From the NCBI RefSeq assembly GCF_023516595.1, contig NZ_JAMGBG010000076.1, positions 1-64,000 on the forward strand: a DNA stretch of 64,000 nucleotides, read 5' to 3'. This stretch comes from Streptomyces neyagawaensis. GTDB lineage: Bacteria > Actinomycetota > Actinomycetes > Streptomycetales > Streptomycetaceae. Positions 8,979-17,508 of the stretch are shown here, piece by piece. The notes beneath the pieces are model-generated. The model saw nothing but the letters and a program-made list of their open reading frames with translations, was not told the DNA's origin and ran no database searches. The translations under genes and the position numbers were made by a program. Each line of letters begins with the position of its first letter. Position 1 is the stretch's first letter.

Positions 8979-10616
8979 TCAGCTGACCTTGATCTGGTCG
9001 TACACCGGCACGCTGAACGGGTTCAGCGACACATTGGAGAGCCGTTCGGAGTAGCCCGCGCTGCCGTTCTGGTACCAGAGCGGGATGGCGGCCATGTTGT
9101 CCCGGACGACCTCCTCGGCCTGCTGGAACTTCTCCACGGCCTTCGCGGTGTCCTCCTCGGCGTTGGCCTCGTCGACGAGCTTGTCGAAGTCGGCGTTGGA
9201 CCACTTGCCGTCGTTGGAGGAGGCGTTGGTGTAGTACAGCGGCTGGAGGAAATTCTGGATGAGCGGGTAGTCCATCTGCCAGCCGGCGCGGAACGGGCCG
9301 CTCATCTTCCGCTGGGTGATCTGGTTGCGGTAGTCGGCGAAGGTGCCGACCGGGTTGCCGACGCACGCCTGGTCGTTGTCGAGGGCGTTGTTGATGGAGT
9401 TGCAGACGGCGTCGACCCACTGCTTGTGGGAGCCGGTGTCCGCGTTGTACGTGATCTTGACCTGGCCGCCGGGGAGGCCGCCACCCTCCTTGATCAGCTT
9501 CTTGGCCGCGTCCGCGTCGTACTCGCAGGCGTCACCGCACAGGCCCTCCTTGTAGCCGCCCTCCTCGCCGAGCACGGGTGAGGTCCAGTCGGTGGCGGGG
9601 GTGCGGGTCTTCTGGAAGATGGTGTCGGTGATCTGCTCGCGGTCGATCGCGCGGGACAGGCCCTCGCGGACCTTCTCCGATCCGGGCTTGTTCCAGGCCT
9701 GGTCGTAGAACGGGAAGGACAGCGTCTGGATGATGCCGGCAGGGGTGTTGATGTACCGGTTGCCGAGGTCGGCCTTGACGTTCTTCAGCTGGGCGGCGGG
9801 GACGTCGTCGACGAGGTCGAGGTTGCCGGCCATCAGGTCGGTGTAGGCGGTGTTGTTGTCCGTGTAGACCTTCAGGTCCACGCCGCCGTTCTGGGCCTTG
9901 TCCCCGCCGGGGTAGCCGTCCCATTTCCGTACCGACAGCTGGGAGCCCTTGGTGTACGAGTCGACGGCGTACGGGCCGTTGCCGACGGGCTTGCTCAGCC
10001 AGGCGTCGTGGTCGGTGAAGAACGACTGGGGCAGCGGGGCGTACGCGTTGTAGCCGAGGGTGTCGGGGAACGTCGAGAACTTCTGCGTCAGCGCCACGGT
10101 GAACGTCCGGTCGTCGACGACCTTCAGGCCCGAGAGGGTGTCGGCGGTCTGCTTGCTGCCGTCGTCCGGGTGGGTCTTGTCGTAGCCCTGGATGTACTCG
10201 AAGAAGTACGCGTTCTTCTGGTTGTTCTTCAGGCTGGCCCCGTAGTTCCACGCGTCCACGAAGGACTTGGCGGTGACCTTCTCGCCGTTGCTGAAGGTCC
10301 AGCCGTCCTTGACGGTGATCGTGAAGTTCTGCGAGTCCGTCGTCTCGATCTTCTCGGCGAGCATGTCCTCGGCCTCGCCGGTCTTCGGGTCGTACTGCTT
10401 CAGCCCTCGGAAGATCATCGAGAGGACCTTGCCGCCCTGCACCTCGTTGGTGTTGGCCGGCTCCAGCGGGTTCTGCGGGTCACCCCAGGAGGAGCTGAGC
10501 ACCGCGCCGCTGTCACCGCCGCCGCTGCCGCCGCCGTCCCCACCGCCGCAGCCGGTCGCGGTGAGCGCCACCGCGACCGCGCCCGCGGCCCATCTGGCAT
10601 GCGTGGCTCCGCGCAT
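8979..10616 (-). CDS. Peptide ABC importer substrate-binding lipoprotein (SBP_bac_5)
   Basis: A 545-residue extracytoplasmic binding protein. It has a lipoprotein signal at residues 1-22 (MRGATHARWAAGAVAVALTA, then TGC), a Gly/Ser/Asp linker and a family 5 fold. Typical marks are MIFRGLKQYDPKTGE, KVTAKSFVDAWNYG, VREGLSRAIDREQI and GWQMDYPLIQNFL. ATG at 10616 has GAGGAGG about 7 nt upstream; the longer upstream frame adds only Arg/Pro-rich residues. It captures oligopeptides outside the membrane and delivers them to the following permease genes. It is the first gene of the minus-strand operon. Confidence 0.88.
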   Translation of the reverse strand: MRGATHARWAAGAVAVALTATGCGGGDGGGSGGGDSGAVLSSSWGDPQNPLEPANTNEVQGGKVLSMIFRGLKQYDPKTGEAEDMLAEKIETTDSQNFTITVKDGWTFSNGEKVTAKSFVDAWNYGASLKNNQKNAYFFEYIQGYDKTHPDDGSKQTADTLSGLKVVDDRTFTVALTQKFSTFPDTLGYNAYAPLPQSFFTDHDAWLSKPVGNGPYAVDSYTKGSQLSVRKWDGYPGGDKAQNGGVDLKVYTDNNTAYTDLMAGNLDLVDDVPAAQLKNVKADLGNRYINTPAGIIQTLSFPFYDQAWNKPGSEKVREGLSRAIDREQITDTIFQKTRTPATDWTSPVLGEEGGYKEGLCGDACEYDADAAKKLIKEGGGLPGGQVKITYNADTGSHKQWVDAVCNSINNALDNDQACVGNPVGTFADYRNQITQRKMSGPFRAGWQMDYPLIQNFLQPLYYTNASSNDGKWSNADFDKLVDEANAEEDTAKAVEKFQQAEEVVRDNMAAIPLWYQNGSAGYSERLSNVSLNPFSVPVYDQIKVS

Positions 10617-11058
10617 GGAGTGCCTCCTCCTCAGTGATCCCGTTACCGGCCAATATCGGCGGAGAGCACGCATACCGCACGTCTGCGGGGTCCGTAAGAG
10701 GGGCACCGGGCAGGGGCACCGAGAAGGGCACCGGGAGCGCGGTCGTGACGGCGTGACACATTCGGCGGGGCACATTCGGCGGGGCGCGTTCGTCGGCGTG
10801 GGTCCGGCTTCGGCCGGTAAGAGCGGGGTTCGGGGCGGTAAGAGCGGAGTTCGGGGTGGCCCTCGGGCCGGTCATGGCGGGGCCAAGGGGCGTCAACCGG
10901 TGGGCCAGCCGCTGGTCAAGGGGCAAAAGTCCAGCTCAAAGCCGTGGAAGGCGCATTGACGCGGCGCGGGGCGAGTTGAAGGGTCACGTCAGGGACGCCC
11001 GTCACCCGGGCGCCCCCCACCTCACGCTCGTCCCTGACACCTGCGGGCCGGGAGCGCC
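10617..11058. other. Divergent intergenic region with short tandem repeats
   Basis: These 442 bp separate two divergent peptide-transport operons and must hold both promoters. No convincing gene is seen. Near-repeats include a duplicated 14-mer (CACATTCGGCGGGG at about 10756-10783) and two 21-bp copies at 10816-10857. I could not assign -35/-10 boxes with confidence. Confidence 0.5.
10816..10857. repeat. Two-copy 21-bp tandem repeat
   Basis: The unit begins GGTAAGAGCGG and ends GTTCGGGG plus C or T. It occurs at 10816-10836 and 10837-10857 with two differences. It lies in the shared upstream region of two divergent importer operons, so it could be a pair of regulator sites, but nothing else shows this. 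Confidence 0.6.
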
Positions 11059-12090
11059 ATGACCTCGCCGATACCCTCCGCCGCCACGCCGTACGAGGCG
11101 GCCCCCGACACCGGTGCCGCACCCCCGGCGTCCACCGCTCCGCCCCGCGGCGGCGGCACCAGCTCGCCCGGCCGGATCGCCTGGCGGCGGTTTCGCCGGG
11201 ACCGCGCCGGGGTCGTGTCGGCGTACATCGTGCTGCTGTTCTTCGTCGCGGGCATCGGCGCCCCGCTGATCGCGAAGGTGTACGGCAAGGACCCGTACAC
11301 GACGTACGGGCAGAACCAGCCGGGCCTGCTCAACCAGTTCGGCTTCCCGATCGCGCCCAACGGCGGGATCAGCGGCGACTTCTGGTTCGGCGTCGAACCG
11401 CAGCTCGGCCGGGACGTCCTCACCCTCCTCCTCTACGGCATCCGCAACTCCCTGCTGATCGCCACCGCGACCACCCTCCTGGTCACCGCCCTCGGCATCA
11501 CGGTGGGCATCACGGCCGGCTACCACGGCGGCCGGGTCGACAACCTGGTCGGCCGGCTCGTCGACATCCTGCTGGCGTTCCCCTCCACGCTGTTCTTCAT
11601 CGCCATGTGGCCGGTGCTGATCTCGATCCTGGTCCGGCCCGACCAGAACACCCCCACCTGGCTGACGGTCGTGAGCCTGATCGCGGTGATGACCGCGTTC
11701 GGCTGGGCACCGATCGCCCGGCTGCTGCGCGGCGAGGTGCTCGCCCTGCGCGAGCGGGAGTTCGTGGAGGCGGCCAAGGTCACCGGCGCCTCCGCGGCCC
11801 GGATCGTCTTCCGGGAGCTGCTGCCCAACCTGTGGACGCCGATCCTCGTGCAGGCGACCCTGGCGCTGCCCATGTACGTCACCACGGAGGCGGCCCTCGC
11901 CTTCCTCGGCGTCGGGCTGAGCGACCCCACGCCCGACTGGGGCGTGATGATCCAGCGCGGCGCGCAGGTCTACCAGAACGACATCACGTACATGCTCTTC
12001 CCCGGCCTGTCGATGGTGATCTTCGTGATCGCGTTCAACCTGCTCGGCGACTCGGTCCGCGACGCGCTCGACCCGAAGGCCAGACGCTGA
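11059..12090 (+). CDS. BldKA-like oligopeptide ABC permease (orphan trio, gene 1)
   Basis: A 343-residue DppC-type permease. It has a cytoplasmic N-terminus, a first helix at about residues 52-75, a long external loop (DPYTTYGQNQPGLLNQF, SGDFWFGVEPQLGRD) and a BPD_transp_1 core. The EAA loop is AAKVTGASAARIVFRELLPN and the end is GDSVRDALDPKARR. It is clearly closer to the BldKA-type protein at 22714-23760 (shared RFRRDR, DPYT-YGQ, GDHWFGVEPQ-GRD-like, LREREFVEAAKV) than to the DppC at 7000-8013. ATG at 11059 has GGAG 4 nt upstream. No ATPase gene follows in this plus-strand operon. Confidence 0.87.
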   Translation: MTSPIPSAATPYEAAPDTGAAPPASTAPPRGGGTSSPGRIAWRRFRRDRAGVVSAYIVLLFFVAGIGAPLIAKVYGKDPYTTYGQNQPGLLNQFGFPIAPNGGISGDFWFGVEPQLGRDVLTLLLYGIRNSLLIATATTLLVTALGITVGITAGYHGGRVDNLVGRLVDILLAFPSTLFFIAMWPVLISILVRPDQNTPTWLTVVSLIAVMTAFGWAPIARLLRGEVLALREREFVEAAKVTGASAARIVFRELLPNLWTPILVQATLALPMYVTTEAALAFLGVGLSDPTPDWGVMIQRGAQVYQNDITYMLFPGLSMVIFVIAFNLLGDSVRDALDPKARR

Positions 12091-12147
12091 GCCCCCTCTC
12101 TCCCTCCGGGCTTCACCCTCCTCACCCCTGATTCAGGCAGGACACCC

Positions 12148-13914
12148 ATGTCGATCTCCCGCAGAAACTTCGTCATCGCCGGCTCGGTCGCGGCGGCCGG
12201 CGGCTCCCTGGTCCTCAGCGCGTGCAGCAGCGGGGGCGGCGGCGCCCAGGGCGGCTCGGCCGCCTCCGCCTCGTACTCCAAGGTGACCGTCGGCACGGCG
12301 AAGGACTCCACCGGCCCGGCACCGGAGGTCACCGGGGCCCGCAAGGGCGGGACCCTCCACGCGCTCGGCCCCGACGACTTCTCCCACCTCGACCCGCAGC
12401 GCATCTACTTCGCCTGGAACTCCACGGTCGCGAACCTCTACGTCCGCTGCCTCACCGGGTACCGGATCGCCCCGAACGGCTCCATGAAGCTCGTCGGCGA
12501 CCTCGCCACCGACACCGGCACCATGACGGACGGCGGCCGGACCTGGACGTTCACCCTCAAGGACGGCCTGAAGTGGGAGGACGGCAGCGAACTGACCGTC
12601 GACGACGTACGGCACGGCATCGAGCGCGGCTTCGCGAGCTTCACCACCGAGGGCGCCACCTACGTCCAGACCTGGCTCACCGGCTCCACCGACTTCCGCT
12701 CCCTGTACAAGGGCCCGTACGGCGGCAAGCACCTCGACTCGGTCGTCACGGACACCGCGAAGAAGACCATCACCTTCCAGCTGAAGACGGCCCGCCCCGA
12801 CCTCAACTGGGCGCTGGCGATGCACTCCTACGGAGCCGTGCCGGTCGCGCACGACAGCAAGGAGAAGTACGACAAGGACCCGGTCTCCTGCGGCCCGTAC
12901 CGGATCAAGCAGCACTCCGTCGACAAGTCCATGACCCTGGTGCGCAACACGCACTGGGATCCGACGACGGACCCCATCCGCACGGCCTACCCGGACTCCG
13001 TGGTCTTCGAGTTCGGCCCGGAGGCGCTCCAGGCCACCGACCGACTGATCGCCGACTCCGGGACCGACCAGTACGCCGTCATGGCCTACAGCGGTGTCCC
13101 GGCGGAACGCATCCAGAAGGTCATCGGCACCCCCGACCTCCAGAAGCGCACGGTCAACGGCCTGCTGACGGGCCTGTACTACTACGCGATCAACTGCCGC
13201 CGCATCAAGGACGTCAAGGTGCGCCAGGCCCTCAACCACGCCTGGCCCCTGGAGCAGATCCGCTCCATCTACGGCGGCCCGTCCGCCGGTGACTACGCGA
13301 CGACCGTCCTCAGCCCGGACATCGCGGGGAGGGTGAAGTTCGACGTGTACGGCAAGCTCAAGAACCCGCGCGGGGACACGGCCAAGGCCAGGTCGCTGCT
13401 GAAGGCGGCCGGGAAGCTCGGCCAGAAGATCGTCTACACCTATCCGCAGGGCGGCAACGACGCGTACGACAAGACCAAGGTGGTCATCGTCAACGCGCTG
13501 AAGGAGGCGGGCTTCGACCCGGTCGTGAAACCGGTGGAGTCCACCAGCTACTACGACCAGGTCGGGCAGATCGACAACACGTTCGACGTCATGTGGTACG
13601 GCTGGTCGCCGGACTGGCCCGCCGCCTACACCCTGATCCAGCCCCTCTTCGACGGCGCGACCATCGCCGACAACGCCCCCAACGTCTCGCAACTGAACGT
13701 CGGCTGGGTCAATACGGCGATCAAGAAGGACGCCGGCATCGCGGACACCGTCAAGCAGGAGGCGGCCTGGGCGGCGCTCGACAAGGAGATCATGGCCAAG
13801 GAGGCGCCGATCATCCCGGAGACCTACCAGCGGCGCTACTACCTGTACGGAACCAAGGTGGGCGGCGCCCAGTTCGACCCGCTGTTCTCGGCGTTCCTCA
13901 TCTACAAGCTGTAG
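12148..13914 (+). CDS. BldKB-like oligopeptide-binding lipoprotein (orphan trio, gene 2)
   Basis: A 588-residue family 5 binding protein. The N-terminus MSISRRNFVIAGSVAAAGGS has a Tat-like SRRNF followed by a lipobox (LSAC, Cys about 26), so it may be a Tat-exported lipoprotein. The mature part shares several blocks with the BldKB-type protein at 20819-22612: KGGTLHALGPDDFSHLDPQ versus SGGTVEVYQEAGLSHLDPG, the GDLATDTG/GDIATDAG block, and DVMWYGWSPDWP versus DIYVTGWGQDWP. It lies between two permease genes on the same strand, 57 bp after one and 33 bp before the other. The substrate is probably an oligopeptide; its identity is unknown. Confidence 0.87.
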   Translation: MSISRRNFVIAGSVAAAGGSLVLSACSSGGGGAQGGSAASASYSKVTVGTAKDSTGPAPEVTGARKGGTLHALGPDDFSHLDPQRIYFAWNSTVANLYVRCLTGYRIAPNGSMKLVGDLATDTGTMTDGGRTWTFTLKDGLKWEDGSELTVDDVRHGIERGFASFTTEGATYVQTWLTGSTDFRSLYKGPYGGKHLDSVVTDTAKKTITFQLKTARPDLNWALAMHSYGAVPVAHDSKEKYDKDPVSCGPYRIKQHSVDKSMTLVRNTHWDPTTDPIRTAYPDSVVFEFGPEALQATDRLIADSGTDQYAVMAYSGVPAERIQKVIGTPDLQKRTVNGLLTGLYYYAINCRRIKDVKVRQALNHAWPLEQIRSIYGGPSAGDYATTVLSPDIAGRVKFDVYGKLKNPRGDTAKARSLLKAAGKLGQKIVYTYPQGGNDAYDKTKVVIVNALKEAGFDPVVKPVESTSYYDQVGQIDNTFDVMWYGWSPDWPAAYTLIQPLFDGATIADNAPNVSQLNVGWVNTAIKKDAGIADTVKQEAAWAALDKEIMAKEAPIIPETYQRRYYLYGTKVGGAQFDPLFSAFLIYKL

Positions 13915-13947
13915 GCCAAGTCCTGAGCCCGAGGATCCCGGTCGGCC

Positions 13948-14931
13948 ATGCTCCGTTTCGTCGCACGCCGGACGCTGAGCGCGCTGCTGATCCTCCTGGT
14001 CATCAGCGCCCTCACGTTCGCCCTCTTCTACGTCGCCCCGCGCGACCCCGCCCGCGCCGCCTGCGGCAAGCTGTGCACCCCGCAGACGCTCGCCCTGGTC
14101 CGGCACAACCTCGGGATCGACGATCCGCTGCCGGTGCAGTACTGGCACTGGCTCACGGCCCTGTTCGTCGGCCGCGACTACACCGGGCTCGGCCGGTGCC
14201 CCGCGCCCTGCCTCGGCTACTCCTTCACCAACCACGAGCCGGTCCTCGGCCTGATCACCGACCGCTTCCCGACCACGCTCTCCCTCTCCCTCGGCAGCGC
14301 GGTCGTGTTCGTGCTGTTCGGGGTGGGCACCGGCATGGTCGCGGCGGTCCGGCAGGGCCGTGCACTGGACAAGATCGCGTCCTCCGCGTCCCTGGTCGGC
14401 TCGTCGCTGCAGATCTACATCGTCGGGGTGGTCGCCATGTACTACCTCTCCGACCAGTGGCGGCTGCTCCCCCGCCCCTCCGACGCGGTCGGCTTCACCC
14501 AGGACCCGGCCGCCTGGTTCAAGGGGCTGCTGCTGCCCTGGCTGGTGCTGGCGCTCATCTTCACCGCCAACTACACCCGGATGACCCGCTCCCAGCTCGT
14601 CGAGACCCTCGCCGAGGACTATGTCCGCACGGCCCGCGCCAAGGGCCTGGGCCGCCGCACCGTCTTCTTCCGCTACGCCTGGCGCGGCGCGATGGGCCCC
14701 ATCGTGACCATCCTCGGCCTCGACCTCGGCTACCTCCTCGGCGGCGCCATCATCACGGAGGAGACCTTCGGCCTCCACGGCATCGGAGCCCTGTCCATCA
14801 AGGCCGTACGCGACAACGACCTCCCCCTCCTCCTGGGCGTGGTCCTGGTCGCCGCGACCGCGATCGTGGTGGCGAACATCGTGGTGGACGCGGTGTACGC
14901 GGTGATCGACCCGAGGGTACGACTGGCGTAG
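13948..14931 (+). CDS. BldKC-like oligopeptide ABC permease (orphan trio, gene 3)
   Basis: A 327-residue DppB-type permease starting MLRFVARRTLSALLILLVIS. It carries a BldKC-like cysteine-containing loop (ACGKLCTPQTL and CPAPCLGYSF; the BldKC-type protein has ACGRDCSPTRI and CAAPCLGQSF). The EAA region is RAKGLGRRTVFFRYAWRGAM and the end is DAVYAVIDPRVRLA. The gene order permease-binding protein-permease matches bldKA-KB-KC, but the operon ends here, with no bldKD/KE counterpart. The ATPases must come from elsewhere if the system works; the two sets in this window are obvious candidates. Confidence 0.87.
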   Translation: MLRFVARRTLSALLILLVISALTFALFYVAPRDPARAACGKLCTPQTLALVRHNLGIDDPLPVQYWHWLTALFVGRDYTGLGRCPAPCLGYSFTNHEPVLGLITDRFPTTLSLSLGSAVVFVLFGVGTGMVAAVRQGRALDKIASSASLVGSSLQIYIVGVVAMYYLSDQWRLLPRPSDAVGFTQDPAAWFKGLLLPWLVLALIFTANYTRMTRSQLVETLAEDYVRTARAKGLGRRTVFFRYAWRGAMGPIVTILGLDLGYLLGGAIITEETFGLHGIGALSIKAVRDNDLPLLLGVVLVAATAIVVANIVVDAVYAVIDPRVRLA

Positions 14932-15248
14932 GGGCCGGGGGGTGCGGTGGACGCGGGCGGGGTACGGGGATGCGCGGGGTAGGCGGTGCCCACGAGTGGG
15001 GCGCGGCGATCGTCTCGTCGGGCGGTGGCCCCCCGGCCGGGGACCGGAGTCACGCACCCACTTCCCGCGCCGTCACCACCGCGGCCAGCCCACCCCGCTC
15101 ACCCCGGCGCCCGCCAAGGGCCGTTGTCAGGCATCCGCTTCCCGCGCGGTCGCCTCTGCGGTCAGCCCGCCTCCCTCACCTCTTCGCCCGGCCACCCTCA
15201 CCTCTTCGCCCGGCCACCCTCACCTCTTCGCCCGGACACCTGGCCGAC
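14932..15248. other. Intergenic region between convergent operons
   Basis: These 317 bp lie between the orphan permease trio (plus) and the zeta-family gene (minus). I see no credible gene. It contains degenerate C-rich repeats, including the triple 22-bp repeat listed separately, and no strong hairpin with a T-run. Confidence 0.5.
15173..15238. repeat. Three tandem copies of a 22-bp repeat
   Basis: The unit begins CCCTCACCTCTTCGCCCGG and ends CCA or ACA. Copies are at 15173-15194, 15195-15216 and 15217-15238; the first two are identical and the third differs at one base. It lies just beyond the 3' end of the zeta-family gene. Slippage-prone; no function is evident. Confidence 0.8.
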
Positions 15249-16364
15249 TCAGCGGCTTCGGGGCGGTCCTGGGGTCGGGGGTGGGGGCGGTGTGGTCGGG
15301 CGGTCGGGGGGTCGGGCGCCCGGCGTTGCCTGTGGCGCGGTCGTCCCCTGGGGGCGGTTCGCGGTGGTCCCCGGTGATCGCATGGTCGCCGCCGAGGAGA
15401 TTCCGGGGCCCTGGGCGGCCGGTGCCCCCAGGCTCGTCCTCAGCCGGGACAGCCGGTCGGCCACCGCCGGGTCGGCGTACGGCCGGGCGGCGGCGATCGC
15501 GTCCGACACCAGCCCCCGCCAGCGCGGCCGGAGGGGCTCGCCCAGTTCCTCCGGCTTCACCTTGGCGAGCTTCTCGGCCGTGGTGGCGAACCACTCCGAC
15601 TCGGCCCGCGTCCAGCCGCGCTCGCGTTCCGTGCGCAGCGCGGCATCCGTGCCGACGGGCCGCGTCCAGTCGCCGTCGGCGCCGAGCGTGTTGCGGTACA
15701 GGGCGGTGCCGTCGCGGCGGTAGACGGTCACCGAGTCCGCCAGCCGCTCCCCGTCGATGACCCGGGCGCTGGCGAGCACGCCGGGGAAGGAACGGTCGGG
15801 GTCCTCCACGAAACGGGCGCCGCCCTGGGCCATCCGGTCGGTGTGGTACCGCTCCAGCACCCCCAGCCGGCTGAGCGCGGAGCCGCCGGCCACGAACACC
15901 ACGTCGATCTCGTACCCGGCCTCACGGAACCGGTTCAGCAGACGGCGGGTGCGCTCGGGGTCGTCCTGGGCGGTGTCGAAGAGCACGTCGAGCCGCCGGT
16001 CGACGGCGTCGCCGATCGCGGTCTCGACCCAGGCGCGGGCGTCGTGGTGGGTGTGGAAGCCCGCGGTGGTGTCGTCCGCGCGCAGCAGCTCGGGCCACTT
16101 CGGGTGGAGTTCGCGAATGGCATCGCTGGATATCCGCGCGACGTCCCGGTCGCCGATCAGCGCCCGCGCGACATTGGACTTCCCGGACCCCGGCTGCCCG
16201 CCCAGCACGGTCACCTTCGGCCGGGTGGACGCCTCTCCCACCAGCACGGCGGGCGCGACGACGTCCCGGTAGACCTGTGCGTGCCGCTCGGGCGACAGGG
16301 CGTGCAGCAGGGGGTCGGGGGCCTTCGGTTCCCCGGCCGTGCCCGGCGGCCGCCCGTCGGTCAC
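15249..16364 (-). CDS. Zeta-toxin-family P-loop kinase
   Basis: A 371-residue protein. The Walker A motif GGQPGSGKS is at residues 55-63. It is followed by the zeta-like blocks RISSDAIRELHPKWPEL, FHTHHDARAWVE, LFDTAQDDPERTRRLL and an Arg-containing RYHTDRMAQGG lid. Zeta toxins phosphorylate UDP-N-acetylglucosamine and so block cell-wall synthesis. About 100 extra residues follow the kinase core, ending in a Pro/Thr-rich tail that may be disordered. The GTG start overlaps the stop of the preceding 99-residue gene by four bases (GTGA), so the two are coupled. Whether it is a toxin or a housekeeping kinase of the same fold cannot be told from sequence. Confidence 0.82.
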   Translation of the reverse strand: MTDGRPPGTAGEPKAPDPLLHALSPERHAQVYRDVVAPAVLVGEASTRPKVTVLGGQPGSGKSNVARALIGDRDVARISSDAIRELHPKWPELLRADDTTAGFHTHHDARAWVETAIGDAVDRRLDVLFDTAQDDPERTRRLLNRFREAGYEIDVVFVAGGSALSRLGVLERYHTDRMAQGGARFVEDPDRSFPGVLASARVIDGERLADSVTVYRRDGTALYRNTLGADGDWTRPVGTDAALRTERERGWTRAESEWFATTAEKLAKVKPEELGEPLRPRWRGLVSDAIAAARPYADPAVADRLSRLRTSLGAPAAQGPGISSAATMRSPGTTANRPQGTTAPQATPGARPPDRPTTPPPPPTPGPPRSR

Positions 16365-16660
16365 CGGCCCTCCTCCACGGCCCGCCGGGCCACCGGCCCC
16401 AGCTCCTCGACCACACCGCGCAGCTCCGGCGGGCTCATCCTGCCCACGCGCCGCAGCAGCACGGCGTACCTCTCGCTGTCGGCCGTCCAGCGGGCCACCT
16501 GCTCCGGGTCCGGCTCGGCGGCCTCCCGCGCGAGGCGCAGCCGCTCCGCCGACCAGCCGGTCAGCAGACCGAGGATGCCCTCGGCCAAGTCCAGGTCCTG
16601 CGCGGTGTCCTCCGGGAGCAGGGAGAGGTCGTGGTCGCGCAGCTCGTCGGGTTCGGACAT
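16361..16660 (-). CDS. Small acidic protein upstream of zeta kinase, putative antitoxin
   Basis: A 99-residue, mostly alpha-helical acidic protein (MSEPDELRDHDLSLLPEDT...). It has no DNA-binding motif. ATG at 16660 has GAGGAG about 10 nt upstream; the longer frame adds an unlikely Arg-rich leader. Its stop overlaps the zeta-family start by four bases. Size, position and helical character fit an epsilon-like antitoxin that would block the kinase active site, but I do not see recognisable epsilon sequence. The antitoxin role is inferred from context only. Confidence 0.65.
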   Translation of the reverse strand: MSEPDELRDHDLSLLPEDTAQDLDLAEGILGLLTGWSAERLRLAREAAEPDPEQVARWTADSERYAVLLRRVGRMSPPELRGVVEELGPVARRAVEEGR

Positions 16661-16667
16661 GGACGGA

Positions 16668-17393
16668 TCACTCCTCGGTGACGCGTGACGTCGACGTCGC
16701 ATCGGCTACGTCCTTCACCACGCCGTCCTCACCGGTCCCGGTTCCGCTCCCGGCCACCGCGCGCAGCACGGCCTCCGCGGCCTCCGCCAGCGACCCGAAA
16801 CAGGCGTGGGCCGCGCCCAGTTCCCGGGCAGCGTGCGTGGAGGCCACCGCGTAGACGGTGCAGCCGGCCGCGATGCCCGCCGCGACGCCGGCGGGCGCGT
16901 CCTCGACGACGAGACAGCGGGCCGGATCGACGCCGAGCCGGGCCGCCGCGGTGCGGTACCCCTCCGGCGACGGCTTGCCCTCGGAGACGTCCTCGGCACA
17001 CACCCGTACCCCGGGCACGACCAGCCCCGTGCGGGCGAGCCGGGCCCGGGTGGGCTCCGCGCGGCTGGAGGTGACGACGGCCCAGCGGCCCGCCGGCAGC
17101 GCGCGCAGCAGTTCGGCGGCCCCGGCGAAGGCCCGGAAGCCGGGTTCCTCGGCGGCCATCAGCCGGTCCAGTGCCCGGTGCTCCTCGGCGGGCTCCCGCT
17201 CGGGCGCCACCAGCCGCAGGATGTCCGCCCGGCGCCGCCCCTGTGTCGCCGCCCACACCGCCTCGGGGTCCAGCCCCCGCTGTCGCGCCCAGGCCCGCCA
17301 GACCCGGCTGTGCGCATCGGCGCTGTCGATCAGCACCCCGTCCACATCGAACAGAACGGCCTCGGCCGTCCGGCCCTCCGTCACGCGTCGCAC
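16668..17393 (-). CDS. HAD-superfamily sugar-phosphatase-like hydrolase
   Basis: A 241-residue haloacid dehalogenase protein of the beta-phosphoglucomutase-like group. Motif I is FDVDGVLIDS (nucleophile Asp16, acid/base Asp18), motif II is VVTSSRAEP, motif III lies around SEGKPSPEGY and motif IV is CLVVEDAPAGVAAG. A helical cap sits between motifs I and II. It probably dephosphorylates a small sugar phosphate in the cytosol. It lies 7 bp upstream of the small putative antitoxin gene and seems to head the three-gene transcript. The last 25 residues are low-complexity. Confidence 0.85.
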   Translation of the reverse strand: MRRVTEGRTAEAVLFDVDGVLIDSADAHSRVWRAWARQRGLDPEAVWAATQGRRRADILRLVAPEREPAEEHRALDRLMAAEEPGFRAFAGAAELLRALPAGRWAVVTSSRAEPTRARLARTGLVVPGVRVCAEDVSEGKPSPEGYRTAAARLGVDPARCLVVEDAPAGVAAGIAAGCTVYAVASTHAARELGAAHACFGSLAEAAEAVLRAVAGSGTGTGEDGVVKDVADATSTSRVTEE

Positions 17394-17454
17394 CTGCTCG
17401 CCACCCCCGTACAGACGACTTCGCCGTGGACATTCGCCGTGGAAAGACGAAACA

Positions 17455-17490
17455 GCCCGGGGGCGGAGTCGTGCAACTCCGCCCCCGGGC
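17455..17490 (-). terminator. Strong intrinsic terminator of the bldK operon
   Basis: A 15-bp perfect inverted repeat (GCCCGGGGGCGGAGT and its complement) around a 6-nt loop. In the minus direction it is followed by a T-rich run (TGTTTCGTCTTT). It lies 18 bp after the stop of the last bldK-type gene. Confidence 0.88.
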
Positions 17491-17508
17491 CCCTGGATCG
17501 GTCGGCCG

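Noticed and set aside
5536..8986. Long plus-strand frames (877 and 549 codons) opposite the Dpp-type operon
   Set aside because: They run antisense to well-supported transporter genes and give low-complexity Asp/Gly/Arg/His-rich products typical of shadow frames in high-GC DNA.
12133..15057. 974-codon minus-strand frame opposite the orphan permease trio
   Set aside because: Antisense to three well-supported plus-strand genes; low-complexity product.
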